From positions 1 to 64,000 of the forward strand of contig CAYZKY010000002.1 in NCBI GenBank assembly GCA_964478815.1: a DNA stretch of 64,000 bases. Reading direction: 5' to 3'. The DNA comes from DASVNK01 sp964478815. Its GTDB lineage: Bacteria; Verrucomicrobiota; Verrucomicrobiia; Limisphaerales; SXQI01. A model generated the notes under the pieces. That model ran no database searches, was not told the DNA's origin, and saw only the letters and a list, made by a program, of their open reading frames with translations. Shown here piece by piece: positions 36,219 to 45,898 of this stretch (position 1 is the first letter of the stretch; each line of letters opens with the position of its first letter). A program made the translations under genes and the position numbers.

Positions 36219-36965
36219 ATGAAAACCCGATCCAGCGGCGGCCGCGTCATGGTTGGAAGACAGGCCGGCCGGGCCTTCCGTTCGAAAGCAGGGGGCTTTA
36301 CGCTCATCGAATTGTTGGTGGTGATCGCGATCATCGCCATCCTGGCGGGGATGCTGGTGCCGGCGCTCGTGGGCGGGAAAGTGGCGGTGCGGAAGAGTTT
36401 GTGCCTGAGCAACCAGCGGCAAATCGCCCTGGCCACGCAAATGTATGCCGACGATTTCAACGGCAACTTTCCGAAAGCGACCAACGAAGACCACACCATG
36501 TGGATTACGCGCATGCTCAAAACCCGCCATTTCTCGACGTTGAAGATTTTCGAGGATCCCGCCGAGAAGGAGGGCGGCACGGATTTCACCAAGCTGCGCA
36601 CCTTCCCGATCACTATCGACGGGCGGCGCACGAACTTCATCGGATCGTACGGCATCAATGAACGGCTGGCGGGCCCGAACGGAATTCTGATGCCGACCTA
36701 CCAGTCCGTAAAAGAGCCGGTCACGCTCTATTACTTCGGGTGCGCCACCTATTTCATCGTCCCGGACTGGGATCACGAACGCGTTTACAATGCCGGCGGA
36801 CCGCAGCCCATCGGCGCGACCGCCAACCCTCCCCGCCGCAAATATGCACGGCACGGCTCGGGGGCCGGATCGAAGCCAGGCAGCGTCATAGCCTACGTGG
36901 ACGGCCACGCAAAATTCGAGGATCAAGTCTTCATCCAAAAGCGGTTGCGCTGGACTCAAGATTAA
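36219..36965 (+). CDS. Prepilin-like (type II pseudopilin) protein
   Basis: A 248-residue protein with a type IV prepilin/pseudopilin N-terminus. A 26-residue basic leader ends at the processing site before FTLIELLVVIAIIAILAG, with Glu at +5 of the mature protein. The C-terminal body ends with RHGSGAGSKPGSVIAYVDGH, a stretched form of the H-X9-DG motif (fifteen residues between His and Asp-Gly). Many such orphan genes are known in Verrucomicrobia and Planctomycetes, with unknown roles beside a type II secretion or pilus apparatus. No pilus genes are nearby. Array A lies upstream, and the next gene converges 25 bases after the stop. Confidence 0.88.
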   Translation: MKTRSSGGRVMVGRQAGRAFRSKAGGFTLIELLVVIAIIAILAGMLVPALVGGKVAVRKSLCLSNQRQIALATQMYADDFNGNFPKATNEDHTMWITRMLKTRHFSTLKIFEDPAEKEGGTDFTKLRTFPITIDGRRTNFIGSYGINERLAGPNGILMPTYQSVKEPVTLYYFGCATYFIVPDWDHERVYNAGGPQPIGATANPPRRKYARHGSGAGSKPGSVIAYVDGHAKFEDQVFIQKRLRWTQD

Positions 36966-36990
36966 AGCACACCGCGACGGATCTCACCCG

Positions 36991-39900
36991 CTACGGCGCC
37001 ATTGATTCCGGGTGCCGCACGACCAATTCCCGAGCCCCGTCGGGCACCGGCGTTTCAGTGGTTTGGCCACCCGGCCACTTCACCGCAACGGAAGCGGGCG
37101 TTTCGGGAGAGGCCAGCACCACGACCGCGCTGTCTTGAGACATGAACCCGGAACCGGCCGCGGTCGCGCGCGCCGGGCCGATTCCCTGGCCCGAACGAAG
37201 CCGCACGACGGCGCCGAGGCCAGCGGCATTCCAGGGAGGTCCGGCGAGGCGAACGCGCAAACCCGGCCGGGCCGTCCGATTCTGATAAAGCTTCGTTTCG
37301 GCGCCGTTCTGCCCCACGGCCAGATCCGTCCGGCCATCGCCATCGAAATCGGCCGCCGCCGAGCCGCGCTGTTCGCCGTAGACCGCGAGGCCGCTGAGCG
37401 CGCCGTCGACCGGCTCGAAATCGCCGGTTCCCTTCCCTCGCAAGAGCAGGCCACGGCCCGCATCGAGCCGCGGCAAGTCCGGCCGCGTCGCCGAAAAATT
37501 CTGGGCCAGAAAAATGTCCTCTCGGCTATCGCCGTCGAAATCTGCCACGGTCACGCCAAACACCGGCGCCATCTGCGCCGCGGCGGGAAGCGGACGGGGC
37601 TCGAAATTTCCGCTACGGTTGAGAAAAACCGTCGCCGCGAGCGTGGTGCAACGGACTTCGCGAAATTCGGCCATCCGCGCGCCGAACACGTCCTGTAAGG
37701 GCTTCTCGGAAAGCGCGCGGTAACCGGCGAAATTCTGCGCCAGGAAAGGGAAGGAATTGACGAGCGAGTCCATCATCCGCGCGGGGTAAAGCCGGTGGTT
37801 CTGCCAGACGGTTTCGACCAGATCGAGAGCCGCGACCCCCGCCTCCCCGCGATAAAGCAGCAGCAAAGGTTCCTCCGCCGTGGCCCGCCACGGGCTGTTC
37901 CATCCCCAGTTTCCAGCCACCAGATCGAGCCGGCCATCGCCGTCGAAATCCCCCGCGGCGATTCCGCTCCACAGGCCACGATGCGGACCGAAGCCCAGCG
38001 CTTCCGTGATTTCCTCCGCCCGCCCGCCCGCCAGACGAAAGACCCGAATGGGACTCCATTCGGAGGAAACCACCAGTTCAGGCCGACCATCGCCATCGAG
38101 ATCCGCCCAGATCGCGCCCGCCACGTTGCCGAGCGAACGCCAGAGATCCGCGCCGGTGGGATCGGGTTCGAATCGGCTGCCGTTCCAGTGGAAGAGCCGG
38201 GACGATCCGGCCCGCGGATATTGAGCCGGAAGATAGCCGCCACCCACAAAAAGGAGCAACCGGCGCGGCTCGACTTCGGCCAGAGCGAGCGCGCCGAGGC
38301 TCGTCTCCGTGGCAGGCACGGCGTCCTCGATTTTCTCGCGCTTCAAATCGAGCAGCCGCACCGCCGCGCCGCGCGCCTGCGCATCTTCGTAATTGGACAG
38401 CCCCGCTAGAAGCAGCGTGCGATTCTGCATCGGCCAGGCCAGCAAGCCGCCCGAGTCGCGGGTGAGGTTCGTCGCAAGAATCCCGTTGGTGGCCGGACGG
38501 AAAGCTCGACCGCTCCCTTCATTCAGCAGCAGCGCCCATCGGCCTCCCTTGCCCGATCCAATCGCCAGATCGTCGTCGCCATCGGCATTGAAATCGCCCC
38601 ACGTCACGCCCGGGCCCTGCTGGCTCAAGCGCCGCGGCAAATGCGCCTGGCGGGCGAAATCGTCGAACGCCGTTTCGAAATGGCGATGGGCGAGACGCGA
38701 CGAAACATCCTCGAACCACGGCGCCGGTACCGGCAGAACCGGGCGCGGGCTGGCCAACGGCGCGGACGATTCATCGATGGTGTAAAGGCGATTGGCCAAC
38801 AGGCCTTCCACCCGGGTCAACCCTCCGCTGCGCCAGCGTATTTCCAGAACCATCGGTTGCGCCGAAGCGGCAAAGACGGCCAGCGGATCGCTCCCCGAGA
38901 GATACCGGCCTCCGCTGGAGATTTCGTGCGATTGCACCGAGGCCGGGCCGCCCCGCAAGGTCAACCGCGCCCCGATGGCCTGGGTGTTGAAAGCCCGTCC
39001 GCGAAGCCGGATCGCGAGGCGTGGCCGGTCGCTGTCATTGCGATAGATTCCGGCCGCATCGTTCAAATTGTTGGCCACGAGATCCAAATCTCCGTCGCCA
39101 TCCAGGTCCGCCGCGGCCAGGCCGTGATGGACGCCATTCTGCGCGGTGCCCCAACGCGCGGTGACGTCCTCGAAGGTGAGATCGCCGCGATTGCGAAAGG
39201 CTACGATGGGCGAGCGGCCTTCGGGATAGAGTCGCAAGTTTTCCATCAGTTGCTGGGTGAAGGCTTTCTGGCGTTCGGCAACCGAAGCAAATCCATCGAG
39301 CGAACGCTGGCGCGTGCGCACCAGCCCCTGCGTATCGAGATCCTGCACATCCTTGAAATGTCCCGAACTGATCAGGAGGTCCAAGTGACCATCCAGGTCC
39401 ACATCGAGAAAGACGGGCGACCAGGACCATTCCGAAGCCGCCAGCCCGGCGAAATTCGCCAGCTCGGCGAACGTGCCATCGCCCCGATTGTGGTACAGCG
39501 TATTCCGCATGATCTGGAGCCGCGTCTCCACCGCCCCGGGTGGCTGCTCCATCGGCTTTTGGGCCAGCACCTGGCGATTGCGGAGCCGCACATCGCGGCT
39601 CAGCATGTCCAGCACCACGATCTCGTCGCGGCCGTCTTGATCCAAATCGGCGAAATCGACCCCCATCGAACTCGCGCTGATCGAACGGAACTCCAGGTTC
39701 GAGGCGGCTCGAAACCGGCCCTTCCCGTCGTTGAACCAGATGCGGTCGGGCGTCCAGTAGTCGTTGCACACGTAGAGGTCCGGCGCGCCATCGCCGTTCA
39801 GATCCCGAAACGCGGCGGATAAAGCCCAATCGAGCGGCGGCCCCGGCAGCGGCTGGCCGCGCTCGTCGAGAAACGTCCCGCGCTGCCACGGCTGCGGGAC

Positions 39901-40653
39901 GAATCGGCCGGGCCCCTGGTTCAGATAGAGGACATCCGGTTCGCCGAATTCGAGCAGGCCACCGTTGTCCGTCAGCAGCAGCCGGTTCCGCAAGGCGGGC
40001 GGCACGACCTTGCGGCCGTTCACCAGGCTGAGATCGACCCGCCCGCGGTCGCGAATGTCGTCCGTGCGATTGTTTCCGACATACAAATCGAGCGTCGAAT
40101 TGCCATCGACATCCGCCAGAGTGAGCGCCGACGCGCCGAAATGGCTCAAAGCCCCGGCCGCCACACTATCGTCCTGGAAGCGGCCCGTGCCGGTATTCGT
40201 GAAGCAGAGCACCCCGCGCCCGACGGTGGCCACGAGCAGATCCAGCAGCGCATCGCCATTGATATCCGCAAACACCGCGCCTCGCCCGCGTTGATTGAGA
40301 CACTGCACCCCGGCGGCGGCGGCCCGATCTTCGAATTGCCACGCGCCGAGATTCCGATAGAGCGCATTCGGACCTTCCAGCCGGCACAGGTAGATGTCCA
40401 CCCGGCCGTCCCCGTCATAATCGCCCAGCGCCACGCCTGCGCCGTTGTAGAGCACGCGATTCGAGGCGCCGCTCCATTCGCTCAAGGTGTTCGTGAAGAG
40501 AATGCGGGTTTGCGCTGGCGGCAGCAGGGTGAAACCGGCCTTTCCTCCCGCCACGGTCAACGGCTCGACGCGCATGAAGTTCGTCTCCGCGCCGGGAGCC
40601 GCGGCGGCGAACATCATTATCCAAAGACAGCAGAAAAAAGCGCGCACGCTCAT
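36991..40653 (-). CDS. Exported FG-GAP/VCBS protein with ASPIC/UnbV domains
   Basis: A 1220-residue secreted protein with signal peptide (about 1-22, ending AAAAPGA). It has two beta-propeller-like halves built from FG-GAP/VCBS blades with calcium-binding loops such as DYDGDGRVDIY, DLDGDGDLDLV, DFDGDGRLDLVAGNWGWN and DFDGDGRTDLAVG. Each half ends in an ASPIC/UnbV domain: about 545-620 (IGARLTLRGG, SSGGRYLSGSD) and the C-terminus (LGAVVRLRSGQG, SVAVKWPGGQT). This repeated layout is typical of 'CRTAC1-like' secreted proteins. The function is probably adhesion or carbohydrate binding outside the cell; no enzymatic motif is seen. Confidence 0.9.
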   Translation of the reverse strand: MSVRAFFCCLWIMMFAAAAPGAETNFMRVEPLTVAGGKAGFTLLPPAQTRILFTNTLSEWSGASNRVLYNGAGVALGDYDGDGRVDIYLCRLEGPNALYRNLGAWQFEDRAAAAGVQCLNQRGRGAVFADINGDALLDLLVATVGRGVLCFTNTGTGRFQDDSVAAGALSHFGASALTLADVDGNSTLDLYVGNNRTDDIRDRGRVDLSLVNGRKVVPPALRNRLLLTDNGGLLEFGEPDVLYLNQGPGRFVPQPWQRGTFLDERGQPLPGPPLDWALSAAFRDLNGDGAPDLYVCNDYWTPDRIWFNDGKGRFRAASNLEFRSISASSMGVDFADLDQDGRDEIVVLDMLSRDVRLRNRQVLAQKPMEQPPGAVETRLQIMRNTLYHNRGDGTFAELANFAGLAASEWSWSPVFLDVDLDGHLDLLISSGHFKDVQDLDTQGLVRTRQRSLDGFASVAERQKAFTQQLMENLRLYPEGRSPIVAFRNRGDLTFEDVTARWGTAQNGVHHGLAAADLDGDGDLDLVANNLNDAAGIYRNDSDRPRLAIRLRGRAFNTQAIGARLTLRGGPASVQSHEISSGGRYLSGSDPLAVFAASAQPMVLEIRWRSGGLTRVEGLLANRLYTIDESSAPLASPRPVLPVPAPWFEDVSSRLAHRHFETAFDDFARQAHLPRRLSQQGPGVTWGDFNADGDDDLAIGSGKGGRWALLLNEGSGRAFRPATNGILATNLTRDSGGLLAWPMQNRTLLLAGLSNYEDAQARGAAVRLLDLKREKIEDAVPATETSLGALALAEVEPRRLLLFVGGGYLPAQYPRAGSSRLFHWNGSRFEPDPTGADLWRSLGNVAGAIWADLDGDGRPELVVSSEWSPIRVFRLAGGRAEEITEALGFGPHRGLWSGIAAGDFDGDGRLDLVAGNWGWNSPWRATAEEPLLLLYRGEAGVAALDLVETVWQNHRLYPARMMDSLVNSFPFLAQNFAGYRALSEKPLQDVFGARMAEFREVRCTTLAATVFLNRSGNFEPRPLPAAAQMAPVFGVTVADFDGDSREDIFLAQNFSATRPDLPRLDAGRGLLLRGKGTGDFEPVDGALSGLAVYGEQRGSAAADFDGDGRTDLAVGQNGAETKLYQNRTARPGLRVRLAGPPWNAAGLGAVVRLRSGQGIGPARATAAGSGFMSQDSAVVVLASPETPASVAVKWPGGQTTETPVPDGARELVVRHPESMAP

Positions 40654-40689
40654 GTTCCGATGCGTTCAGAGTAAGCTCCCGCCGCGGCC

Positions 40690-40727
40690 GGGCCAAAGAA
40701 AAAGACCGGAGCTTGCGCCCCGGTCTT
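40690..40727 (-). terminator. Rho-independent terminator of the repeat-protein gene
   Basis: An 8-bp stem AAGACCGG/CCGGTCTT (40701-40708 with 40719-40726) reads on the minus strand into TTTTTCTTT. It lies 69 bases after the stop of the large repeat protein and just before the ASPIC gene start, so it separates the two transcripts. Confidence 0.8.
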
Positions 40728-40794
40728 CGCGTTGCATTCGAAACTCCGAATTGCTATGAGACTATTCCATCTAATTGACTCAGCCTAAGCTGCG

Positions 40795-43700
40795 TCAGAA
40801 GGTCACACAGCCGTTAGGCCCACCCCAACTTTTGCCTCCAGCCGCCCTGCATGCAGATTCCTCGTGGAGGCTGTTTGTTATTGTTCCTCCAGTGCATCCT
40901 GGCCCGTCATAGCAAGGCCCCATCGGCGTAGACGGTAGTGTTCCGCCGGCAATGACGGAATAGAACCGCATGGCTTGATCCGTAGTTACTCGGTAAGGCG
41001 TGGTCGCATTTGTGACCTCGAACCACGGACCGTCGACATCATGGGAGGTGATGAGTCTTCCACCTGTATACGTGAGCACCAATACATTGCCATCCCGGGC
41101 CGCCGAGAGTTCGGGTGTCGCGGATTGTTCGCCATCCGGCAGCGGCGAAGCGACCGCCGCGGCGTTCTGGCCGCCCTGGCCGCCGGTGTAGATGGCCTGA
41201 ACTTCCGAGCCGTCGAGCGCGCGCGCCCAGACGGCCACGTCGTCGATCAGGCCGCCCCAGACGGCACCGTTGTCAGCATCGACGATCGGCGGGTCGATCG
41301 GCACCGTCACCGGCGGATCCTGGGTATCGTCGAGCTGGTTGTCGCGGAGCGTGGCACCCACCGACAGCCATTTGATGGCGTCGAGGTTGTTCAAGTTGCC
41401 GGTGTAGTCGCTCGTGGCGCGGAGCACCCCGTTGACATAAAGGCGGAGGGCCAGGCCATCCGCCGTCAATACCAGGTGGTGCCAGGTGTTGGCCGGCGAG
41501 GGCACATCGAGCACCGTCGAGGGTTCGTTCGGTCCGACGGCGATGACGCCAGCGAGGTTGGCGATCGGATTGCCTTCGGCATCCGTATTGGGGGCCGCGC
41601 GCAGGAAGAAGGCGCCCTTATTGCCGATCACCCGGCTGGGCACCCAATTGTTCACGATGGAACCGCCCGCCGAGGAGCCGTTCACCCAGGCGGAAACGGT
41701 CATGGCCGACCCGGGCTTGGTGTATTGCGGCACGAAGACGAAGGTGCTGGCTCCATCGAAGGAAAGCGCCCCGCCAACGCGGCCGGCCTTCCATTGCGAA
41801 CCCGCCGTCGCTTCAAACCCTTTGAGCTGGCCCGCGGTTCCTCCCGCCGCCGAGTTCGCGGCCGAAAGGCCGGAGGTTTCGTCGAACTTGAGATGCACCA
41901 CGAGGTCCTCGGCGATGTTCTTCGAGGTCAGCACGTCGGAGAGCACCGCCACGCTCTCGACCGATCCGGCCGAGTTGCTCGCGCGGAGCTGATAACGGCC
42001 GATGTCGCCGGCGCTGGCCTGGCCAATCACGAGCGTCGCGGAGGTCGCGCCGGCGATCGGCACGCCATCCTTGAGCCATTGCAACTGCGCATTGGCGGGA
42101 ACGACCGTGGCGCTCAGTTCGAGCTTGCCGCCCACGAAGGCATTGCGTGCCACCGGGCCGGTGACGACCGGCAGTTCGTCATAGGTCTTGTTCAAGACCA
42201 ATTGGAGACCATTGAGGGCCGGCCCGCGGCGCGGTTCAGCTCCCGCCGGCTGGAACCAATCCGGCGAACGCCAGGTCAGTTCGACAATGCCGTCCGTGCC
42301 CACGACGATGCGATTGAACCGCACCACGTTGCCGACGCCCCGCGCGTCGGCGGTCTTGCCGGCGCCGAGCTTCCAGCCCGGGTCGGCATTGTACTCATCC
42401 GCGTTCAGCGGACGCATATACTGGCTTTGCGTGATCGTGTTGCCGCCGGCATCCGTCGAGGTCACGGTGTAATCCACCTGGAAGAATTCCAGGGGCACCT
42501 GCACCGAGTAGGCGATGAGCGAGTGCTCGCCGGCCGGGACTCCGTAGAAGGTCACCCGTCCGAAGTTATCCACGCTGGGCGCGCCGGTGTTTACCGCAGT
42601 GCCGTTGAGCATGCGGCGGTTCGCGTCGTCCGTGCCGGTGCCGACACCCCATTGACCGGACGCGGCGAAATCCACCGAAATCGCCGCATGGGGCGTGCCT
42701 TTGCTGGTATTGAGGACTCCCGGATCGACGGTGGCCGTTTGCGTTTCCAGGTTGTTCCAATGCGCGGCCAGTTCCAGACCGGCGACGTCATCGTCGTTCA
42801 TGGCCGTCGGCGCGCCGTTCGCCCCGCCGCCGTTCCAGTTCAGGCTGATGATATCGAGCGTCGGCGTGTGAATAACCGCCTTCACCGGATCGCTGACCGA
42901 GCAGCCGACAATCTCGACGGTATACTCGTCGTTCGCGTTCGCGGCCGTGATCGCTGGAGTCGTGTAGGTCAGCGCAGTCGCTCCCGAGATGGGCTGGCCG
43001 TTCCGGCGCCATTGGAGCTGCCACGGGCCATTGACCTTCGTATAGAACGTCGCCGTCGAGCCACTGAGCACGTAGGTATCGGCCGGAGGCGTGACAAAGC
43101 CGGGCGGCGGATTGGCGTTACAGTCGTTGCCCGTCACCGCCAGCAATTCGACTTCGGCCACCTGCATGCAGCAGCCGTTCGGCGTCGTGGTCGTTTGATG
43201 AACGATCCAGCGGTAGTGCTTGTACGTCTTGGTGTTGGCAAAGTAGAACTCCTTGCGTTCGAACCGCGCGGCAAACGGAGGAATATTCTCGATCCGGACG
43301 ATCTGTTCCCACGTTCCGGAATTGAACGCCGTGAGGGCATCGTCGTTCGAGCCTTCGAGCGTCACGATCGTCGGATCGCGCTCGGGGCCATCATTGGCCG
43401 ACTGAATGGTCATGCCGGTGACGACGGCCGGAGGCACTCGCGGAGAAACCGCGAAGCCGGAGGGAGAGAACCCGCTCACCGCGCCGTCGCGGCCGCTGTC
43501 GAAGTTCAGATACTTCGTCGGCTGGTCGTCGATGATATTGGCCACGCCCTCGGACCCCGGGCTGTTGGAGGAGGACGGAATGATCGGATCGCCCGGCTGG
43601 GTGATATCGCGCGGAGCGGCCGTGCCGTGCAATTCGACTTCGGCGATCTGCATGCAGCAGCCGTTCGGAGTGGTCGCCGCTTCGGTCAGCGTCCAGCGAT

Positions 43701-45150
43701 AATGTTTGAAGGGCTTGTAGTTATCGAAGAGGAACGTCTGCTTCTGGAACCGGGCCGCGAACGCCGGAATGTCCGTCAAGGTGGCGATCGGTTCCCAGTT
43801 GCCGGCGTTGAAGGCGGTGACGGTGTCGTCGTTCGAGCCTTCCAGCGTGATCGCTTTCGGATCGCGTTCGATCGCGTCGTTGGCCGATTGCATGGTAATC
43901 GCGCTCACGACCGTTCTGCCAACGGCAGGGGTGACCACAAAGCCGGACGGCGAGAAGCCGCTCACGGCGCCATCGCGGCCGCTGTCGAAGTTCAGATACT
44001 TCGTCGGCTGGTTATCGATGACGTTCGCCACGCCTTCGGAGCCGGGGCTGTTCGAGGACGAAGGAATGATGGCATCGCCAGGCTGGGTCACGTCGGAAGG
44101 CAGCACCGTGCCCAATAGCTCGACCTCCGCGATCTGCATGCAGCAGCCGTTCGGAGTGGTGGCCGCTTCGGTCAATGTCCAGCGGTAATGGCGGTAATAC
44201 TTCGCGTTGGCGAAGGTGAAGGTCTGGTTCTGGAAACGGCCCGCGAACACCGGAATATCCGCGATGTCGACGATTTGCTCCCAGGTGCCGGACGCGAAAT
44301 CCGTAATCGCGCCATCGTTCGATCCTTCGAGCTTGATCCGTTTGGGATCGCGCTCCGGGCCGTCGTTGGCGGATTTCATCGAAACGCCCGTCACCTTGGT
44401 CAGTCCGACCTGCGGCGTGACGATGAAGCCGGACGGCGAGAAGCCGCTCACGGCGCCATCGCGGCCGCTGTCGAAGTTCAAATATTTGGTCGGCTGGTTG
44501 TCGATCACATTCGCCACGCCTTCCGAGCCGGGGCTGTTCGAGGAGGAGGGAATGATCGCATCCGTGGGCTGGGTAATGTCGCCCGGCACCACCGTGCCGA
44601 GCAGCTCCACTTCCGCGATCTGCATGCAGCAGCCGTTCGGGGTGGTGGCCGCTTCGGTCAACGTCCAGCGGTAATGGCGGTAAGCCCGCGTATTGGCGAA
44701 CGAGAAGCTTTTCTTCTCGAACCGCGCCTCGAACGCCGGGATGTCGGTAATGGTCGCGATGGTCTGCCAGTTGCCCGCCGAAAACGATGTGACGGCGTCG
44801 TCATCGGAGCCTTCGACGGTCACCGCTTTCGGATCGCGTTCGGGGCCGTCGTTGGCCGAAGTCATCGTCAGGCCCGTAATCACCGTGCGTCCCACCGATG
44901 GGCTGACGACGAAGCCGGACGGCGAGAAGCCGTTCACGGCGCCGTCGCGGCCGCTATCGAAGTTGAGATACTTGGTGGGCTGGTTGTCGATGACGTTCGC
45001 CACTCCTTCCGAGCCGGGGCTGTTGGATGACGATGGAATGATCGGATCTCCCGGTTGCGTCACGTCGACCTGCCCCAGGGCTTTCGGAGAAAGCCCCAAG
45101 GCGGCGAACAACGCCAGGGAGAACACGGTCGTACGTTTTACGATACTCAT
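40795..45150 (-). CDS. Giant exported repeat protein with discoidin-like repeats, Ig-like and LamG domains
   Basis: A 1451-residue secreted protein. A signal peptide covers residues 1-27 (LALFAALGLSPKALG). Residues 29-676 are four tandem 162-residue repeats, each with TQPGD.IIPSSSNSPGSEGV, NQPTKYLNFDSGRDGAV, ERDPK, HYRW and TPNGCCMQIAEVEL. The fold resembles F5/8 type C (discoidin) carbohydrate-binding domains. Ig-like segments follow (about 685-780 and 1020-1105). A LamG/concanavalin-like domain (about 1110-1330) starts with KFDETSGLSAANSA. The Cys-containing tail (GPCYDGPGCTGG) may form disulphides. Start MSIVKRTTVF at 45150 is preferred because it puts the signal peptide first. Likely a surface adhesin or glycan-binding protein. 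Confidence 0.88.
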   Translation of the reverse strand: MSIVKRTTVFSLALFAALGLSPKALGQVDVTQPGDPIIPSSSNSPGSEGVANVIDNQPTKYLNFDSGRDGAVNGFSPSGFVVSPSVGRTVITGLTMTSANDGPERDPKAVTVEGSDDDAVTSFSAGNWQTIATITDIPAFEARFEKKSFSFANTRAYRHYRWTLTEAATTPNGCCMQIAEVELLGTVVPGDITQPTDAIIPSSSNSPGSEGVANVIDNQPTKYLNFDSGRDGAVSGFSPSGFIVTPQVGLTKVTGVSMKSANDGPERDPKRIKLEGSNDGAITDFASGTWEQIVDIADIPVFAGRFQNQTFTFANAKYYRHYRWTLTEAATTPNGCCMQIAEVELLGTVLPSDVTQPGDAIIPSSSNSPGSEGVANVIDNQPTKYLNFDSGRDGAVSGFSPSGFVVTPAVGRTVVSAITMQSANDAIERDPKAITLEGSNDDTVTAFNAGNWEPIATLTDIPAFAARFQKQTFLFDNYKPFKHYRWTLTEAATTPNGCCMQIAEVELHGTAAPRDITQPGDPIIPSSSNSPGSEGVANIIDDQPTKYLNFDSGRDGAVSGFSPSGFAVSPRVPPAVVTGMTIQSANDGPERDPTIVTLEGSNDDALTAFNSGTWEQIVRIENIPPFAARFERKEFYFANTKTYKHYRWIVHQTTTTPNGCCMQVAEVELLAVTGNDCNANPPPGFVTPPADTYVLSGSTATFYTKVNGPWQLQWRRNGQPISGATALTYTTPAITAANANDEYTVEIVGCSVSDPVKAVIHTPTLDIISLNWNGGGANGAPTAMNDDDVAGLELAAHWNNLETQTATVDPGVLNTSKGTPHAAISVDFAASGQWGVGTGTDDANRRMLNGTAVNTGAPSVDNFGRVTFYGVPAGEHSLIAYSVQVPLEFFQVDYTVTSTDAGGNTITQSQYMRPLNADEYNADPGWKLGAGKTADARGVGNVVRFNRIVVGTDGIVELTWRSPDWFQPAGAEPRRGPALNGLQLVLNKTYDELPVVTGPVARNAFVGGKLELSATVVPANAQLQWLKDGVPIAGATSATLVIGQASAGDIGRYQLRASNSAGSVESVAVLSDVLTSKNIAEDLVVHLKFDETSGLSAANSAAGGTAGQLKGFEATAGSQWKAGRVGGALSFDGASTFVFVPQYTKPGSAMTVSAWVNGSSAGGSIVNNWVPSRVIGNKGAFFLRAAPNTDAEGNPIANLAGVIAVGPNEPSTVLDVPSPANTWHHLVLTADGLALRLYVNGVLRATSDYTGNLNNLDAIKWLSVGATLRDNQLDDTQDPPVTVPIDPPIVDADNGAVWGGLIDDVAVWARALDGSEVQAIYTGGQGGQNAAAVASPLPDGEQSATPELSAARDGNVLVLTYTGGRLITSHDVDGPWFEVTNATTPYRVTTDQAMRFYSVIAGGTLPSTPMGPCYDGPGCTGGTITNSLHEESACRAAGGKSWGGPNGCVTF
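43123..45066 (-). repeat. Four exact 486-bp in-frame tandem repeats
   Basis: The marker CTGCATGCAGCAGCCGTTCG starts at 43162, 43648, 44134 and 44620, an invariant 486-base step. Four units fill 43123-45066 and encode the four discoidin-like repeats. Copies are close at DNA level but not identical, so duplication is fairly recent or is maintained by recombination. Confidence 0.9.
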
Positions 45151-45462
45151 GTGTTCAATAATGTTCGGTTGTTTTTTCCGCAGGGTTCGAGATTGAGCAT
45201 GAGGAGAGCGCTTTGGCTCTGTCAAACTCTATTCGCGCCCAGCCGATCTGTTCCTTTGAAGGCACACCCTGGGAAGGCGCCATTGCAGTTCACGTTTTCT
45301 TCGGTCCGGCCGGCATCCCGGAGGCGGCCTGCTTTTTTGAGGGAATGAGGAGATCCCCCGGCATTCTTGATCTTCTCTAATAGCTTGACTGTTCGTTGGT
45401 TTCGGCCTTACAACCTCTGCTACCGGAGCGCGTAGGTCAGTTGCGGGAACACTACAGATTCT
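45151..45462. other. Divergent intergenic region
   Basis: About 310 bases between the divergent starts of the repeat protein and the HU-like gene. No gene is seen. It contains the putative HU promoter described separately; nothing else stands out. Confidence 0.45.
45385..45414 (+). promoter_or_regulatory. Putative sigma-70 promoter of the HU-like gene
   Basis: TTGACT (45385-45390) and TACAAC (45409-45414) are separated by 18 bases, 49 bases before the start codon. Match to consensus is five of six and four of six. Sequence resemblance only. Confidence 0.35.
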
Positions 45463-45837
45463 ATGACAAAGCGTGACTTGGTGGTGAAGATCAGCGAGGA
45501 AACCGGCATGATTCAACACGATGTGTTGAACGTCGTGCAGCGGACGCTCGAGCACATTTCCGATGCCGTCACCACCGGCGAGAAGGTCGAGCTCCGCAAC
45601 TTCGGCGTCTTCGAGGTCCGCATCCGCAAAGCCCGGGTGGGCCGCAACCCCAACGCTCCCTCCGCCGACGTCACCATCCCGCCCCGCGCCGTCGTCAAAT
45701 TCAAACCGGGCAAGGACATGCGCCAGGCCGTCCTCAAGCTCACCGATCAGCAATTGGCCGCGGCAGCCGCCCGCGCGGCGGTCTATCCGGAAGAATCGTC
45801 CGAGTCCGAATCGGACCACGAGCCCGATAAACAATAG
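45463..45837 (+). CDS. HU/IHF-family DNA-binding protein with acidic tail
   Basis: A 124-residue nucleoid protein. Residues 1-92 are the HU/IHF fold: MTKRDLVVKISEETGM (helix 1), a second helix, VELRNFGVFEVRIRKARVGRNPNAPS with the GRNP tip that inserts a proline into the minor groove, and FKPGKDMRQAV. The C-terminal 30 residues form an added Ala-rich stretch followed by an acidic tail (EESSESESDHEPDK), which HU usually lacks and which could weaken or modulate DNA binding. A likely promoter lies 50 bases upstream. The hisS gene follows 61 bases downstream on the same strand, perhaps on one transcript. Confidence 0.92.
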   Translation: MTKRDLVVKISEETGMIQHDVLNVVQRTLEHISDAVTTGEKVELRNFGVFEVRIRKARVGRNPNAPSADVTIPPRAVVKFKPGKDMRQAVLKLTDQQLAAAAARAAVYPEESSESESDHEPDKQ

Positions 45838-45898
45838 GTTCCCGGCATTTTCAGACTTCCCAGCGGTGCTTGGACCAAGCACCCTCCCCGGCCTAGGA

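Noticed and set aside
40975..44118. Antisense open frame of 1047 codons opposite the repeat protein
   Set aside because: It repeats with the same 486-base period because it overlaps the real repeats; it has no start signals or domains.
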